From Gemmatimonadaceae bacterium (GTDB lineage Bacteria > Gemmatimonadota > Gemmatimonadetes > Gemmatimonadales > Gemmatimonadaceae), in assembly GCA_036496605.1 (NCBI GenBank), contig DASXKV010000015.1, positions 16,955 through 80,954 on the forward strand: a DNA stretch of 64,000 bases. Reading direction: 5' to 3'. How positions within the stretch are numbered: the stretch's first letter is position 1; the number at the start of each line of letters is the position of its first letter. Positions 16,488 to 26,225 of this stretch are shown in pieces. The position numbers were made by a program, and so were the translations under genes. The notes below the pieces were generated by a model. That model saw nothing but the letters and a program-made list of their open reading frames with translations, made no database searches and was not told the DNA's origin.

Positions 16488-19162
16488 ACGTCGGTCCCGG
16501 TTGGCGCCGCCTGTTCCGGTTGCCCCGCGACAACGCGCGACGCGTGGCCCGCGACATCGACGACGAGATCGCATTTCATCTCGAGATGCGCGAGGAAAAG
16601 CTGCGGCGCTCGGGCGTCCTGCCTAACGCCGCCCGCGACGCAGCCCGTGCGCGCTTCGGTGACCCGGAGCTCGTGCGGGACGAGTGCGTCACCATCGACC
16701 AGCGTTATGCACGCGAGGTGCGTCTCATGGAATGGCTCGACTCCGTTTTCTCGGATCTGCGCTACGCCTTTCGCACGCTGAGGCGCAGACCGGCATTCAC
16801 GCTCGTCGCGATGCTGACGCTGGCCGTCGGGATCGGCGCGACGACGGCGATGTTCACGCTCGTCAACGGGATTCTGCTGCGACCATTGCCCTATCCCCAC
16901 GCCGACCGAATCGTGCAACTGATTCACGCGTACCCCGAGATTGGGCTCGACCACTGGGGGATCTCGCAGGAGAACATCGCGATGTACCGCGACCGCGCGT
17001 CGGACTTCGAGGTGTTCGCGGCGTACCGAGGCGGGCGCGTGACGCTCACCGGCGGTGACCGCGCCATTCGCCTAACCGTTGCTCTCGTGACCGCGGACTT
17101 CTTTCGCGTCCTCGGCGTGGGGCCGGCCCGGGGCCGCGCGTTCACGCGCGACGAAGACACCCAGGGCAGGAACAACGTCATCATCCTGAGCGACGGGCTG
17201 TGGCGTTCGCGTTTCGGCGGACGCACGGACGTCATTGGCTCGACCATGGACCTCGATGGGCGGCCGACGCAGATCGTCGGCATCATGCCGCCAAGCTTCC
17301 AGTTTCCCGGTGTCGAGACTCAGGCATGGCTGCCCATGGGGCTCGATCCCACCAACCGACATGCATGGTTCAATGCCGGCCTCGCGCTGCTGCGACCCGG
17401 CGTTTCGATCGAACACGCGCACAAACAAACCACTGGAATCATGTGGGATTGGGCGCGTCGCGAGCCGGAGCTCATCGGCCTGGCTTCCATTCAGCCGGAA
17501 CGTACGCGGATGGCGACGATCGTTAGGCCGCTGCAGCAGGCGATGGTCGGCGACATCCAGCGCCCGCTCCAGATCCTGCTGGCGGCCGTGGGACTCATAT
17601 TGCTCATCGCAATCGCGAACGTGGCGACGCTGCTTTCGAGTCGCGCGACCGTCAGACAGCGAGAGATCGGCTTGCGCACGGCACTCGGCGCCACCCGCAG
17701 GCGAGTGACTCGGCAGCTGCTGACGGAGAGCGTCGCGCTCGCCGTGGGAGGAGCGGCAATTGGCGTCGCGCTTGCATTCATCGCCGTTCGCACATTCACG
17801 CATTCGAGCCTCATTGCGCTGCCGCGCCTCGACGAGGTCCGCGTCGACGCACGCGTGCTCGCGGTGACGCTCGCCGTGACCCTAACGAGTGGAGTTCTAT
17901 TCGGGTTATTGCCGGCGATGCACAGCCTCCGTAGCCGCTTGGCGTCGGATCTCACGTCGGGTTCACGGGAGAGCGCCCACCGCTCGGTGCGTCGAGTCAA
18001 CAACGGATTGGTCGTCGCGCAGCTATCGCTGTCGGTCGTGCTTCTGATCGCGTCGGGCCTCGTGCTCGAGAGCTTTCGACGACTGACCACACTCGATCTC
18101 GGATTCCGGCCCGATGGCGTGACGTCGATTTCGCTTCCGCTGCCGCCTCAGTACAAGAACAGCGCGAGCAGGGCAAACCCGTTCTTTGCCACGTTGCTCG
18201 AGCGCGTTCGTGCGACACCGGGCGTGACGTCGGCGGCGCTCGCCTGGGGTCTTCCATTCGAAGGGAACTCGAACGTGGACGGCTACCTGGTCCAAGGCCG
18301 CCCGAAACCGCCGTCGGGCAACGAAGGCCAGACATATCAGATCGCGGTGACCCCTGGATACTTCGCGACGTTAGGCATTCCACTGTTGTATGGGCGCGAT
18401 TTCGGCGCCGCGGATGATACGACCAGTACTCCCGTGGTGATCGTCGACGAATCGATAGCCAGGAAGTTCTGGGCCGGTCCGAACGCGCTCGGCAAGCAAA
18501 TTCGCGTCGCGGGCGACACGGGGTGGTCGACGATCGTCGGCGTCGTTGGCGCCATCCACGACGACGACGCCACGCAGTTGCCTGCGCCACACATGTACGC
18601 GAGCCTGGCGCAGCTCGGAGCGGGACAGCCGTCGCTCGCCGTCCGCGCGCGTGGCAACGCGTCGCCCACGATCAAGTCGGTGCGGTCCGTCATTGCAGCA
18701 CTAGAGCCGTCGATTCCGCTCGACCAGGTGCGGGCGCTCACGTCGGTCGTCGGTGAATCGTTCGCCACCAGGCGCCTCACGGAAATACTGCTCGCGAGCT
18801 TCGCCGCGATCGCCGTCGTGTTGGCGGGCGTCGGTATCTACGGCGTGATGTCGCTCTCGGTGGCGAATCGCCAGCGCGAATTCGGCGTGCGACTGGCCGT
18901 CGGCGCTGCTCCGGCGGCGCTCGTGCGACTCGTACTTCGAGAGGGCGCCGCTATCGCGGCGCTCGGCGTCGGCATCGGCGTCCTGGGCGCGCTCGTCGCG
19001 ACACGCGGCATGACGACGCTACTCTACGGCGTGAGCCCGACGGATCCGTTGATTTTCGTGTCGCTCCCCGTGTTGCTGGGAGCGATCGCCGTCGCGTCGT
19101 GCTATGTGCCGGCGAGGCGCGCGTCGAAGGCCGACCCGCTCGTCGCGTTGCGCGCGGACTGA
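16484..19162 (+). CDS. ADOP-type ABC permease, 892 aa, with N-terminal PadR-linked extension
   Basis: The GTG start at 16484 overlaps the padR stop. The first 90 residues contain DIDDEIAFHLEMREEKLRRS then GVLPNAARDAARARFGDPEL, a helical extension typical of ADOPs co-encoded with PadR. The duplicated body follows: YAFRTLRRRPAFTLVAMLTL; first MacB and FtsX cores (VRQREIGLRTALGATRRRVT); second MacB domain; second FtsX core (NRQREFGVRLAVGAAPAALV); and the end ARRASKADPLVALRAD. It is an inner-membrane protein of unknown substrate. The neighbouring padR gives the most likely control. Confidence 0.94.
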   Translation: MNVGPGWRRLFRLPRDNARRVARDIDDEIAFHLEMREEKLRRSGVLPNAARDAARARFGDPELVRDECVTIDQRYAREVRLMEWLDSVFSDLRYAFRTLRRRPAFTLVAMLTLAVGIGATTAMFTLVNGILLRPLPYPHADRIVQLIHAYPEIGLDHWGISQENIAMYRDRASDFEVFAAYRGGRVTLTGGDRAIRLTVALVTADFFRVLGVGPARGRAFTRDEDTQGRNNVIILSDGLWRSRFGGRTDVIGSTMDLDGRPTQIVGIMPPSFQFPGVETQAWLPMGLDPTNRHAWFNAGLALLRPGVSIEHAHKQTTGIMWDWARREPELIGLASIQPERTRMATIVRPLQQAMVGDIQRPLQILLAAVGLILLIAIANVATLLSSRATVRQREIGLRTALGATRRRVTRQLLTESVALAVGGAAIGVALAFIAVRTFTHSSLIALPRLDEVRVDARVLAVTLAVTLTSGVLFGLLPAMHSLRSRLASDLTSGSRESAHRSVRRVNNGLVVAQLSLSVVLLIASGLVLESFRRLTTLDLGFRPDGVTSISLPLPPQYKNSASRANPFFATLLERVRATPGVTSAALAWGLPFEGNSNVDGYLVQGRPKPPSGNEGQTYQIAVTPGYFATLGIPLLYGRDFGAADDTTSTPVVIVDESIARKFWAGPNALGKQIRVAGDTGWSTIVGVVGAIHDDDATQLPAPHMYASLAQLGAGQPSLAVRARGNASPTIKSVRSVIAALEPSIPLDQVRALTSVVGESFATRRLTEILLASFAAIAVVLAGVGIYGVMSLSVANRQREFGVRLAVGAAPAALVRLVLREGAAIAALGVGIGVLGALVATRGMTTLLYGVSPTDPLIFVSLPVLLGAIAVASCYVPARRASKADPLVALRAD

Positions 19163-19199
19163 GCGGGCCGGATGGCGACGCTCTTATATCTCGGTTACC

Positions 19200-19230
19200 A
19201 AAATGGCCCGCGGTCTCCCCGGGCCATTTT
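19200..19230. terminator. Bidirectional intrinsic terminator
   Basis: Perfect 11-bp stem AAAATGGCCCG (19200-19210) / CGGGCCATTTT (19220-19230) with a nine-base loop, flanked by A and T runs on both strands. It lies between the convergent ends of the ADOP gene (19162) and the BNR protein gene (19247), so it can serve both. Confidence 0.9.
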
Positions 19231-19246
19231 GATAGCTGCCGCCGTG

Positions 19247-22200
19247 CTACGGCACCACCGCCCGTGCCCCCGCAAGATCAGCTTGCAGCCGCTCCACCCC
19301 TGTCGCCGCATCGCTGATGTACCCGTTCGCCACCTGCACCATTGCCGGCGTTGGCGGAACGAGTGCCATCTCGATCTGACCTGTGATGGCGGACAGCCAA
19401 GCGCGGAGTCGAGGCGGATAGACCAGCGCGCCTTCACTCGATTGGATCTTGAGATCCACGAGGTTGTCGATGTCGCGATTCAGCTTGTCCAGCGTCGCGC
19501 GCGACTGCGTATTGCCCGCCCCGCCGTTCGCGAGCGCCTTCTGAAGCGAATCGCGCGCGCTGATGGCCTGATTCAGGTTGATGTCGAGGCGGTTCACTGC
19601 GTCGTGCAGCCGCATCAGCAGAGCGAACCGCGCCCGTAGCTCCGCTGCTATCGTATGCAGTCGTGGATCGAGCTTGATCTCGACTGGCTGCGTCTGTTTC
19701 GTGGCACCGTAGCTCAGCGTCACTTTGTACGTGCCCGGCACCACCTCCGGACCGATCGGGGTCGAGGCTGAGAAAGCGGAGTGGAAGATCCCTACCACCT
19801 CGGTCGCCTCCGCGTAGCGCGTATCCCACTGGAAGCGATTCATTCCAGGAACTGCTGTCTCCTGGCGTGCTTGCGGTCGACCTCGGGCGCCTTCGGGGTT
19901 CTGCGCGCCTGAGTCGCTTCGCGCCTTCGTTCTCGGATGAAGAGTGAAGCTGCGAATCAACGCGCCGCTCGCGGTCGCGAAATCGAGCTTCACCGGCGTG
20001 CTGCCGTTGTAGTCGTCGGGAAGGTGGAAGAACACCGTCACGCCGGGGGCCAGGTTCGCGCTCCCTCCCCGGCCGAAGCCCCCGCCCCCCGCAGCGCTCG
20101 TCAACCACGCTTGCTGCGGCTTGAAGAGGTATGGTGAGTTGGTCGTCACCCGCGCGGCTTCGCCGGTCCCCAACTGCTCGAGAAACTGTAAGTCGTCCAG
20201 CACCCAGAAGCCGCGGCCGAAGGTGGCGAGTACGACGGCATGCTGCGCGGGCTGAATCTCGATGTCATTCACTCGCACCGCGGGAAGGTTGAGGCCGAGC
20301 GGCTGCCACTCCTGCCCGCCGTTCAGACTGAAGTACGCCGTCGCGCTCGTCCCCGCGAACAGGAGGTCGGGACGGTTCGGGTCCTGGCGAACGCTCTCGA
20401 CGTATTGATCGCCGGGCAGGCCAGCCGTGATCTCCGTCCAGTGTTTGCCGTAATCAGAAGTCTCATATATGTAAGGATGGAAGTCGTCCCAGTCGAACCG
20501 ACTCGCGGAGACGTACGCTGTGCCCGGCGCCGTGTGAGACGGCTCGACACATGTGATCGTCGACCAGGTCGGCATCGCCGGCGGCCGCACCTCGCTCCAG
20601 TGCGCGCCCGCGTCGGTGCTCACGTGCACCAGGCCGTCGTCGGAGCCCGTCCAGATGACGGCGTCCGTGAGCGGCGAAACAGCGATCCCTGAGATCCTCC
20701 CGAACATCTCCTCGCCGGTCACGTCCGCGCTGATCGGACCGCCCGGCCGCTGCTGCTTCGTCGTGTCGTTCCGGGTGAGATCTGGGCTGATCACGTGCCA
20801 GTGAACCCCTTCATCTGTGGTTTCGAAGAGCACGTTAGCGCCCATCAGCAATTCCTTGCGATTGTGTGGGGCGAACACCACTGGGTGATGATTCCAGCCG
20901 TATCTGTATTTGATCTCGGTGCCCTGAAGCCCGAACTTGTACTCCGGCCAAGGCGCCACGTTGGTCACGAGCCCGGTGCGCCGGTCGTGACGCCACTCCA
21001 TGCTGTAGTAGCCGCTGGCGTACGTGATCCACGGACGTCCCGGGGTCGGTACGACCCAACTCATCTCTCCGCCCCGGATGTTCGTCCACACTGGCGCCGG
21101 CGTCGCGCTCGGCCCCACCACGGAGCTGCGATCCTGCTGCGCGCCGTAGATGTTGAAGGGGAACTCGTTGTCGAGATTGGCGTGATAGAACTGCCCGGTG
21201 GGCTGGTTGTCCTCGGAGCTGAAATCCCGTCCGCCATTCAGCGTCACCGCCGCGCCCCCGTCGTTCCCTTCGATGAAATTCTGCGTGTTGTCGGGGTTGA
21301 TCCACAGTACGTGATTGTCGCCGTGCGGTGGACGGAAGGGATGCAGCGTCTTGCCGCCGTCGTGCGAGACGTACACCCCAACGTTCGGCAGGTAAATCGT
21401 GTTCGCGTCCTTCGGGTCGACGTACACGTTGTCGTAGTAGAAGGCGCGCTGCGTGATATCCATGCTATTGTTGACGAGCATCCAGCTCTGGCCCGCGTCG
21501 TTCGACCGGAACAGGCCACCCGCCTGTCCCTTGTAATCCGACTGAATCAGCGCGTACACCGTATTGGGAGCGCTCGGCGCCGCCGCGATGCCGATTCTGC
21601 CGAAGATGCCGGTCGGGAGTCCCGCGTGATGTGAGATGTTGGTCCAGTTCGCGCCGCCATCGATTGTCTTGTAAATGCCGCTGCCTGGTCCGCCGCTCGA
21701 GAAGGACCAGTGGTTGCGGGACATCTGCCACATTCCCGCGTACAGCACCTGCGGATTGGACGGATCCATCGTCATGCTGATGGCGCCCGTTTCGTCGTCG
21801 ACGAACAGGATCTTCTTCCACGTGCGGCCGCCATCAGAACTCTTGAATATCCCCCGGTCCGCATTGGGCGCGAACAAGTGGCCGAGCGCCGCGACGTAAA
21901 CGACGTCAGGATTGGTCGGGTCGACGAGGATCCACGTGATGATGTGCGTGTCACCGAGTCCGGCGAAGCTCCAGGTCTTCCCGCCGTCGGTCGATTTGTA
22001 CATACCCTCGCCAGCGAGGACGGTGTTTCGCGGAGCAGAGTCGCCCGTGCCGACATAAATGACATTGTGGTCAGAGGGCGCGACGGCCAGGGCGCCGATG
22101 CTGGCCGTCTTGAAATCCTTGTCTGATATGCTCTGCCAAGTCGCGCCGTAATCATCGCTCTTCCACACGCCTCCGCCTGCGGTGCCCATATAGTAGACGT

Positions 22201-22372
22201 TGGGCTCACCGGATATGCCGGCGACCGCGGTGGCACGCCCGCCGGTGAAAGGACCGACGCTGCGCCAGCGCAATGCACTGGTGAGGCTGGCCGGTGGCAC
22301 AGTGGCAACCCATGCCGTCGGCATGGCAAGGAGAAGACAGGCGAGGGACAATGCGCGACGTGCGGTGAACAT
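19247..22372 (-). CDS. Secreted BNR/sortilin-like beta-propeller protein, 1041 aa
   Basis: The start at 22372 is fixed by a GGAGGAG ribosome site eight bases upstream and by the signal peptide MFTARRALSLACLLLAMPTAW. The body carries many Asp-box (BNR) turns: SDDYGATW, STDGGKTW, SSDGGRTW, TIDGGANW, SNDAGQSW, STDAGAHW, TSDYGKHW. These form one or two beta-propellers of the VPS10/sortilin-like class (about residues 30-720). The last 300 residues (FLHPRTKARSD ... LNRDIDNLVDLKIQS) are a separate beta and helical domain. Such proteins are annotated as glycosyl hydrolases or sialidase-like without proof; binding or hydrolysis of extracellular polymers is plausible. It is transcribed alone. Confidence 0.9.
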   Translation of the reverse strand: MFTARRALSLACLLLAMPTAWVATVPPASLTSALRWRSVGPFTGGRATAVAGISGEPNVYYMGTAGGGVWKSDDYGATWQSISDKDFKTASIGALAVAPSDHNVIYVGTGDSAPRNTVLAGEGMYKSTDGGKTWSFAGLGDTHIITWILVDPTNPDVVYVAALGHLFAPNADRGIFKSSDGGRTWKKILFVDDETGAISMTMDPSNPQVLYAGMWQMSRNHWSFSSGGPGSGIYKTIDGGANWTNISHHAGLPTGIFGRIGIAAAPSAPNTVYALIQSDYKGQAGGLFRSNDAGQSWMLVNNSMDITQRAFYYDNVYVDPKDANTIYLPNVGVYVSHDGGKTLHPFRPPHGDNHVLWINPDNTQNFIEGNDGGAAVTLNGGRDFSSEDNQPTGQFYHANLDNEFPFNIYGAQQDRSSVVGPSATPAPVWTNIRGGEMSWVVPTPGRPWITYASGYYSMEWRHDRRTGLVTNVAPWPEYKFGLQGTEIKYRYGWNHHPVVFAPHNRKELLMGANVLFETTDEGVHWHVISPDLTRNDTTKQQRPGGPISADVTGEEMFGRISGIAVSPLTDAVIWTGSDDGLVHVSTDAGAHWSEVRPPAMPTWSTITCVEPSHTAPGTAYVSASRFDWDDFHPYIYETSDYGKHWTEITAGLPGDQYVESVRQDPNRPDLLFAGTSATAYFSLNGGQEWQPLGLNLPAVRVNDIEIQPAQHAVVLATFGRGFWVLDDLQFLEQLGTGEAARVTTNSPYLFKPQQAWLTSAAGGGGFGRGGSANLAPGVTVFFHLPDDYNGSTPVKLDFATASGALIRSFTLHPRTKARSDSGAQNPEGARGRPQARQETAVPGMNRFQWDTRYAEATEVVGIFHSAFSASTPIGPEVVPGTYKVTLSYGATKQTQPVEIKLDPRLHTIAAELRARFALLMRLHDAVNRLDINLNQAISARDSLQKALANGGAGNTQSRATLDKLNRDIDNLVDLKIQSSEGALVYPPRLRAWLSAITGQIEMALVPPTPAMVQVANGYISDAATGVERLQADLAGARAVVP

Positions 22373-22401
22373 CTGACGTACTCCTCCTTCGCTGAGAGTC
22401 G

Positions 22402-22485
22402 TGGCTATGCATGACACGACCGCGGCAACTCATGACACGACCGCGGTTTCATTCCACACGACCGCGGCTTTTCACGACAGAACCG
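22402..22485. repeat. Four 21-bp units (same family as 12665-13231)
   Basis: Units at 22402, 22423, 22444 and 22465 carry the same ACACGACCGCGG core and period as the long array. The last two units begin the 82-bp module shared with 13190-13271, here 22444-22524. The array separates the BNR gene from the helicase gene. Confidence 0.88.
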
Positions 22486-22524
22486 CACGCTCGCTGGGTG
22501 CATGGCGCCTGTGCACAGAGTGCT
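22444..22524. repeat. Dispersed repeat module, copy B
   Basis: Nearly identical to 13190-13271 (about three mismatches and one indel). Here the module is followed within five bases by 22529-22564, whose counterpart in the other locus lies on the far side of the metallophosphoesterase gene at 14538-14571. Confidence 0.85.
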
Positions 22525-22564
22525 CCGCTTCGAGCGAGGGAGGTCCGACGACAGGGCGGCGATC

Positions 22565-23929
22565 CTATCGCCTGCGTCGCCGACGCCCGCGCTTTCGCAC
22601 TTCACCGGATGGCGCGGCGCTGTCCCGATGCAGCGGAGGTGACCTCCGCGCCGACTCGGATTGCGGCGCCGTCTGCCTCATCGCCGGTGTGCTTCTGATT
22701 CTCTTCTCCTCCGACCGAGCACGTTCGGTCGATTGCCGCGCGCGATGTTCCGCCAACCGCTCCACAATTGGTTTCTCGAGCTTCGCCGCCGGTTTTGCGC
22801 TGTAGTCGAAGTCCGGCAGCGTCACCCGCGGCAGCGGCTTTCCGAGGACGCGCTCGATCGCGCGCAACTCATCCGTCTCATCGGGAGCGGCGAAGGTGTA
22901 CGCCTCACCCGTCGACTCGGCGCGTGCCGTGCGCCCGACCCGATGAATGTAGTCCTCGGGTGCTCTCGGCACATCGAAGTTTACGACGTGGCCCAGCTCC
23001 TCGACATCGATCCCGCGCGCGGCGATGTCGGTCGCGACGAGCACGCGATACGCGCCACTCTTGAAGCCCGCGAGCGCGTCCGTACGTTGCGCCTGCGATC
23101 GGTTGCCGTGAATGCGCGCCGCCGCCACGCCGTGCTTCGTGAGAAATGTCCAGAGGCGATTCGCGCGATGCTTCGTCCGTGTGAACACGAGCGCCTCACG
23201 CATCAGATTGCGCTCGAGGAGCGCGAGCAACAGTGCGGACTTGAGCTCCTGGCCCACGAGATAGATGGCCTGGGTGATCCCGACCGCCGGCGCGGCCCTT
23301 CGCTCGAGATTGATCGTCGCCGGATTGTGCAGCATCTCGCGTGTCAGCTCGAGGATCGGCTGCGGCATGGTCGCGCTGAAAAAGAGCGTCTGCCGCTTGG
23401 TCGGCAGATGCTTCAGCACGCGCTTGATGTCGGGCAGGAAGCCCATGTCGAGCATGCGATCCGCTTCATCGAGCACCAACACATTGATCCCGCCGAGGCT
23501 CGCGTAAGGATGCTTGAGGTGATCGAGCAGCCGGCCGGGCGTCGCGACGAGGATGTCGACGCCGCTCCGGAAGGCGTGTTCCTGCGGTGCCATGCCCACA
23601 CCGCCGAAAATCGCGGCTGCAGTGATCGGCGTGTGAACCGCGACGGCGTTCAGCTCCTCGAGAATCTGCGCCGCGAGCTCTCGCGTGGGGGTCATGATCA
23701 ACGCGCGCGGGCCGCGCGTGCCACGGCGCCGCTGCTCCAGCAGCCGATGCAAAATCGGCAACAGGAACGCCATAGTCTTGCCGCTGCCCGTCATGGCGCA
23801 GGCGAGCACATCGCGTCCTGTCATCGCGGCGGGAATCGCGTCGGACTGAATCGGCGTCGGTCTCGTGAAGCCGAGCTCCTTGACGCCCTTCAACAAATCC
23901 GAATGCAGTTGGAATTCGCCAAATGACAT
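22565..23929 (-). CDS. DEAD-box ATP-dependent RNA helicase
   Basis: All helicase motifs are visible in order: Q motif GFTRPTPIQSDAIP, I AMTGSGKT, Ia PTRELAAQ, Ib TPGRLLDH, II VLDEADRMLDMGF, III FFSATMP, V ATDIAARGIDVE and VI HRVGRTAR. The two RecA domains occupy about residues 1-375, followed by a basic, low-complexity tail ending RKRGRRRRRR, typical of RhlE-like helicases and likely an RNA-binding tail. It acts in the cytoplasm in RNA remodelling. It is transcribed divergently from the decarboxylase operon, with 63 bp between starts. Confidence 0.96.
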   Translation of the reverse strand: MSFGEFQLHSDLLKGVKELGFTRPTPIQSDAIPAAMTGRDVLACAMTGSGKTMAFLLPILHRLLEQRRRGTRGPRALIMTPTRELAAQILEELNAVAVHTPITAAAIFGGVGMAPQEHAFRSGVDILVATPGRLLDHLKHPYASLGGINVLVLDEADRMLDMGFLPDIKRVLKHLPTKRQTLFFSATMPQPILELTREMLHNPATINLERRAAPAVGITQAIYLVGQELKSALLLALLERNLMREALVFTRTKHRANRLWTFLTKHGVAAARIHGNRSQAQRTDALAGFKSGAYRVLVATDIAARGIDVEELGHVVNFDVPRAPEDYIHRVGRTARAESTGEAYTFAAPDETDELRAIERVLGKPLPRVTLPDFDYSAKPAAKLEKPIVERLAEHRARQSTERARSEEKRIRSTPAMRQTAPQSESARRSPPLHRDSAAPSGEVRKRGRRRRRR

Positions 23930-23992
23930 CGGCGAAAGCTAGGGGGCTCGTCCTGGCGTCGATAGCGGCGACAAGCGAAGTTCGATCCCGCA

Positions 23993-24502
23993 ATGACCGT
24001 TTCCTACGAGAACAGCAAAACCATCTTCGAGGGCATCAAGTCCACCGGCATTCGGTCCGTGTCGGCACTCCCCGAGACGTGGCTCGGTCTCCTGCTCCAG
24101 CGCGTCGACGAGGACCCGGACATGACGCTGGTCCAGGTGGCGAAGGAGGAAGAAGCGATCGGCGTCGCAGCCGGAGCGTACTTCGCCGGCGTACCACATA
24201 TCCTCCTCATGCAGAACCACGGCTTCTTCGGCGCGGTCAACGGCATCGTCTCGCTCGCGGAACTCTATCACATTCCGCTCTGCATGCTGATCGCGTACCG
24301 GGGCCACTGGGGCGAGCCATACCCGTGGCACACGCGCGGCGGCATCGTCACCGAAGGCGTGCTTCGCGCGCTCGGAGTTCCGTTCGAGCACGCCCGCGAC
24401 CCGATGAAAGTCGCGAAGCAGATCCGCGAGGCATGGACGTTCTCGCAGAGCTCCCTCTCTCCCGTCGCGCTCCTTCTCACGCGCGACCTGATGGAAGACT
24501 GA
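23993..24502 (+). CDS. TPP-dependent 2-oxoacid decarboxylase, alpha (PYR-domain) subunit
   Basis: The 169-aa protein corresponds to the PYR half of sulfopyruvate or phosphonopyruvate decarboxylases. It has the catalytic glutamate region VAKEEEAIGVAAGAYFAG and MQNHGFFGAVNGIVSLAELY. Family members decarboxylate 2-oxo acids carrying an acidic 3-substituent. Here QNHGFFG replaces the usual QN-x-G-x-G-N-x-x-N, so the substrate may differ. The stop overlaps the start of the beta subunit by one base. First gene of an operon with a PLP enzyme, Na+ symporter and cyclase-family hydrolase. Confidence 0.87.
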   Translation: MTVSYENSKTIFEGIKSTGIRSVSALPETWLGLLLQRVDEDPDMTLVQVAKEEEAIGVAAGAYFAGVPHILLMQNHGFFGAVNGIVSLAELYHIPLCMLIAYRGHWGEPYPWHTRGGIVTEGVLRALGVPFEHARDPMKVAKQIREAWTFSQSSLSPVALLLTRDLMED

Positions 24503-25083
24503 TGGAGCGCGCCGGCTGCTTACACATGATTTATCCCGAGCTGGACGACAGGATCGTCGTCACGATCATGGGCGCTTGCGCACAGGAGCTCTACAACCTC
24601 GGCGACCGCGACAACTTCTTCTATCTGCAGCACGCAATGGGGCTGGCGTCGTCGATCGGCCTCGGGCTCGCGATGCACCTCCCCGCCGAGCGCGTGATCG
24701 TGCTCGACGGCGACGGGTCGGTCCTGATGAACCTCGGCACGTTCGTTACGCTGGCCCGTTATCGCCCGCGGAACCTGATCCACGTGGTCTTCGACAACGG
24801 GAGTCTGCTCTCGACGGGCGGGTTCGAATCGCAGACCGCAACGGGCGTCACCGACATCGCGGCTATCGCACGTGGCGCCGGCATCGAGCACGTGGCGACG
24901 GCGTCCACCACGATCGAGTTCGGCGAAGCGTTTCTTGCCGCACTGGAGTGCGAGGACTTGAGCGTGATCGTCGCGAAGGTCGCCGCCGTGGGCCCCGAGC
25001 ACTACGGGATGGACCTCGAGCTCCCTGAAAACGCGTTCCGTTTCCGGCGCTGGATCCAGACGCGGAAGACCCGCGCACGATGA
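24502..25083 (+). CDS. TPP-dependent 2-oxoacid decarboxylase, beta (PP-domain) subunit
   Basis: The 193-aa PP half contains the TPP-Mg motif GDGSVLMNLGTFVTLARYRP ending at HVVFDNGSLLSTGGFE, with DN in place of NN. The preceding block YLQHAMGLASSIGLGLAMHL is typical of sulfopyruvate decarboxylase beta subunits. The ATG at 24502 shares its A with the stop of the alpha gene, so translational coupling and a heteromeric enzyme are expected. The 3' end overlaps the next start by four bases (ATGA). Confidence 0.88.
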   Translation: MERAGCLHMIYPELDDRIVVTIMGACAQELYNLGDRDNFFYLQHAMGLASSIGLGLAMHLPAERVIVLDGDGSVLMNLGTFVTLARYRPRNLIHVVFDNGSLLSTGGFESQTATGVTDIAAIARGAGIEHVATASTTIEFGEAFLAALECEDLSVIVAKVAAVGPEHYGMDLELPENAFRFRRWIQTRKTRAR

Positions 25084-26225
25084 TATCACGCCCGGCATAC
25101 GACATTGACGCGTGGCGGCGCCGGATCCCGCTCCTCGCGTCGTGCATCCCGATGAACAACTGCTCACAGGCGCCGCAGACGGACGCGACGCGCGCCGCCG
25201 CCGAGCGTTATCTCGATTCGTGGAACCGGAGCGGGATGGACTGGGATGCATGGATGGCCGAGGTGGCACTCGCCAAGAATGCGTTCGCGAAGCTCATTGG
25301 CGCCGCGCCGTCAGACGTCGCGGTGTTCGGCTCCGTCTCCGCGGCTGCAAGCGCGGTCGCGAGCGCGCTCGATTTCGACGGCGACCGCCAACGCATCGTC
25401 GTGAGTGGGATGGAGTTCCCAGGCGTGGCTCATGTCTGGCTGGCACAGGGGCGCCGCGGCGCGCAGCTGTGTCGAGTACCGGTGCATGACAACGACCCGG
25501 ACGATTACAACTCACTCATTGACCAGCGCACCGCGCTCGTGTCAGCGTGCCATGGATGGTACGTCAACGGATTCGTGCAGGATGTGGCGCGCATCGCGGC
25601 CCGCGCCCGCGCCGCCGGCGCGCTTTCGTTTGTCGATGCCTACCAGACGCTCGGCGCAGTGCCGGTGAACGTCCGCGACCTCGGCGTCGACTTCCTTGCG
25701 ACGGGCACGCTCAAGTTCCTGATGGGTGTATCGGGGATTGCATTTCTTTACGTGCGGCCGGAGATCGTCGAGTCATTACACCCGACGGCAACGGGCTGGT
25801 TCGGCCGCGTCGATCCGTTCGCGTTCGACGCGCAAACGCTCGACTGGTCGCCTAACGCGAGCCGCTTCGACGCCGGGACGCCGGCGGTGGTCAACGCGTA
25901 CATTGCGCGGGCCGGTATGGAGATCATCGACGAGGTGAACCCGGCGAGCATTCGCGCGTGGCACGAAGTGCTTGCCGGACGCATGATCGATGGCGGCCGC
26001 GCTCGCGGGCTCGTGCTGCATGGCACGGACGACGTCAGTCGGAAGACGGCGACAACCGCGTTCGTCGTGCCCGACTCGCACGCCGTCGAGGCGGCGATGC
26101 GCGCGCGCGGCGTGCTGCCATCCGCGCGCGGTCAGGTGATTCGCCTCGCGCCCCACTTCTACACCACGCTCGATGACGTCGACTGCGCGCTCGACACCCT
26201 CGCCGACGTCATCCGCGCCCGCTGA
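25080..26225 (+). CDS. Class-V aminotransferase-fold PLP enzyme
   Basis: A 381-aa fold-type I PLP protein. Key positions are FVDAYQTLGAVPV (Asp contacting the PLP nitrogen) and ATGTLKFLMGVSGIAFLYV (Schiff-base Lys). SACHGWYVNGFVQD precedes the Asp strand. Class V includes kynureninase, cysteine desulfurase and aminoethylphosphonate or serine-glyoxylate aminotransferases. The LKFLMG-x-x-G-I-A-F-L-Y-V block is most like kynureninase-type members, but this is an impression. Context: decarboxylase upstream; Na+ symporter overlapping by 53 bases downstream. Confidence 0.87.
   Translation: MISRPAYDIDAWRRRIPLLASCIPMNNCSQAPQTDATRAAAERYLDSWNRSGMDWDAWMAEVALAKNAFAKLIGAAPSDVAVFGSVSAAASAVASALDFDGDRQRIVVSGMEFPGVAHVWLAQGRRGAQLCRVPVHDNDPDDYNSLIDQRTALVSACHGWYVNGFVQDVARIAARARAAGALSFVDAYQTLGAVPVNVRDLGVDFLATGTLKFLMGVSGIAFLYVRPEIVESLHPTATGWFGRVDPFAFDAQTLDWSPNASRFDAGTPAVVNAYIARAGMEIIDEVNPASIRAWHEVLAGRMIDGGRARGLVLHGTDDVSRKTATTAFVVPDSHAVEAAMRARGVLPSARGQVIRLAPHFYTTLDDVDCALDTLADVIRAR

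Noticed and set aside
24520..25269. 249-aa minus-strand frame opposite the decarboxylase beta subunit
   Set aside because: It is the mirror of a gene with clear TPP motifs and has no family similarity of its own.
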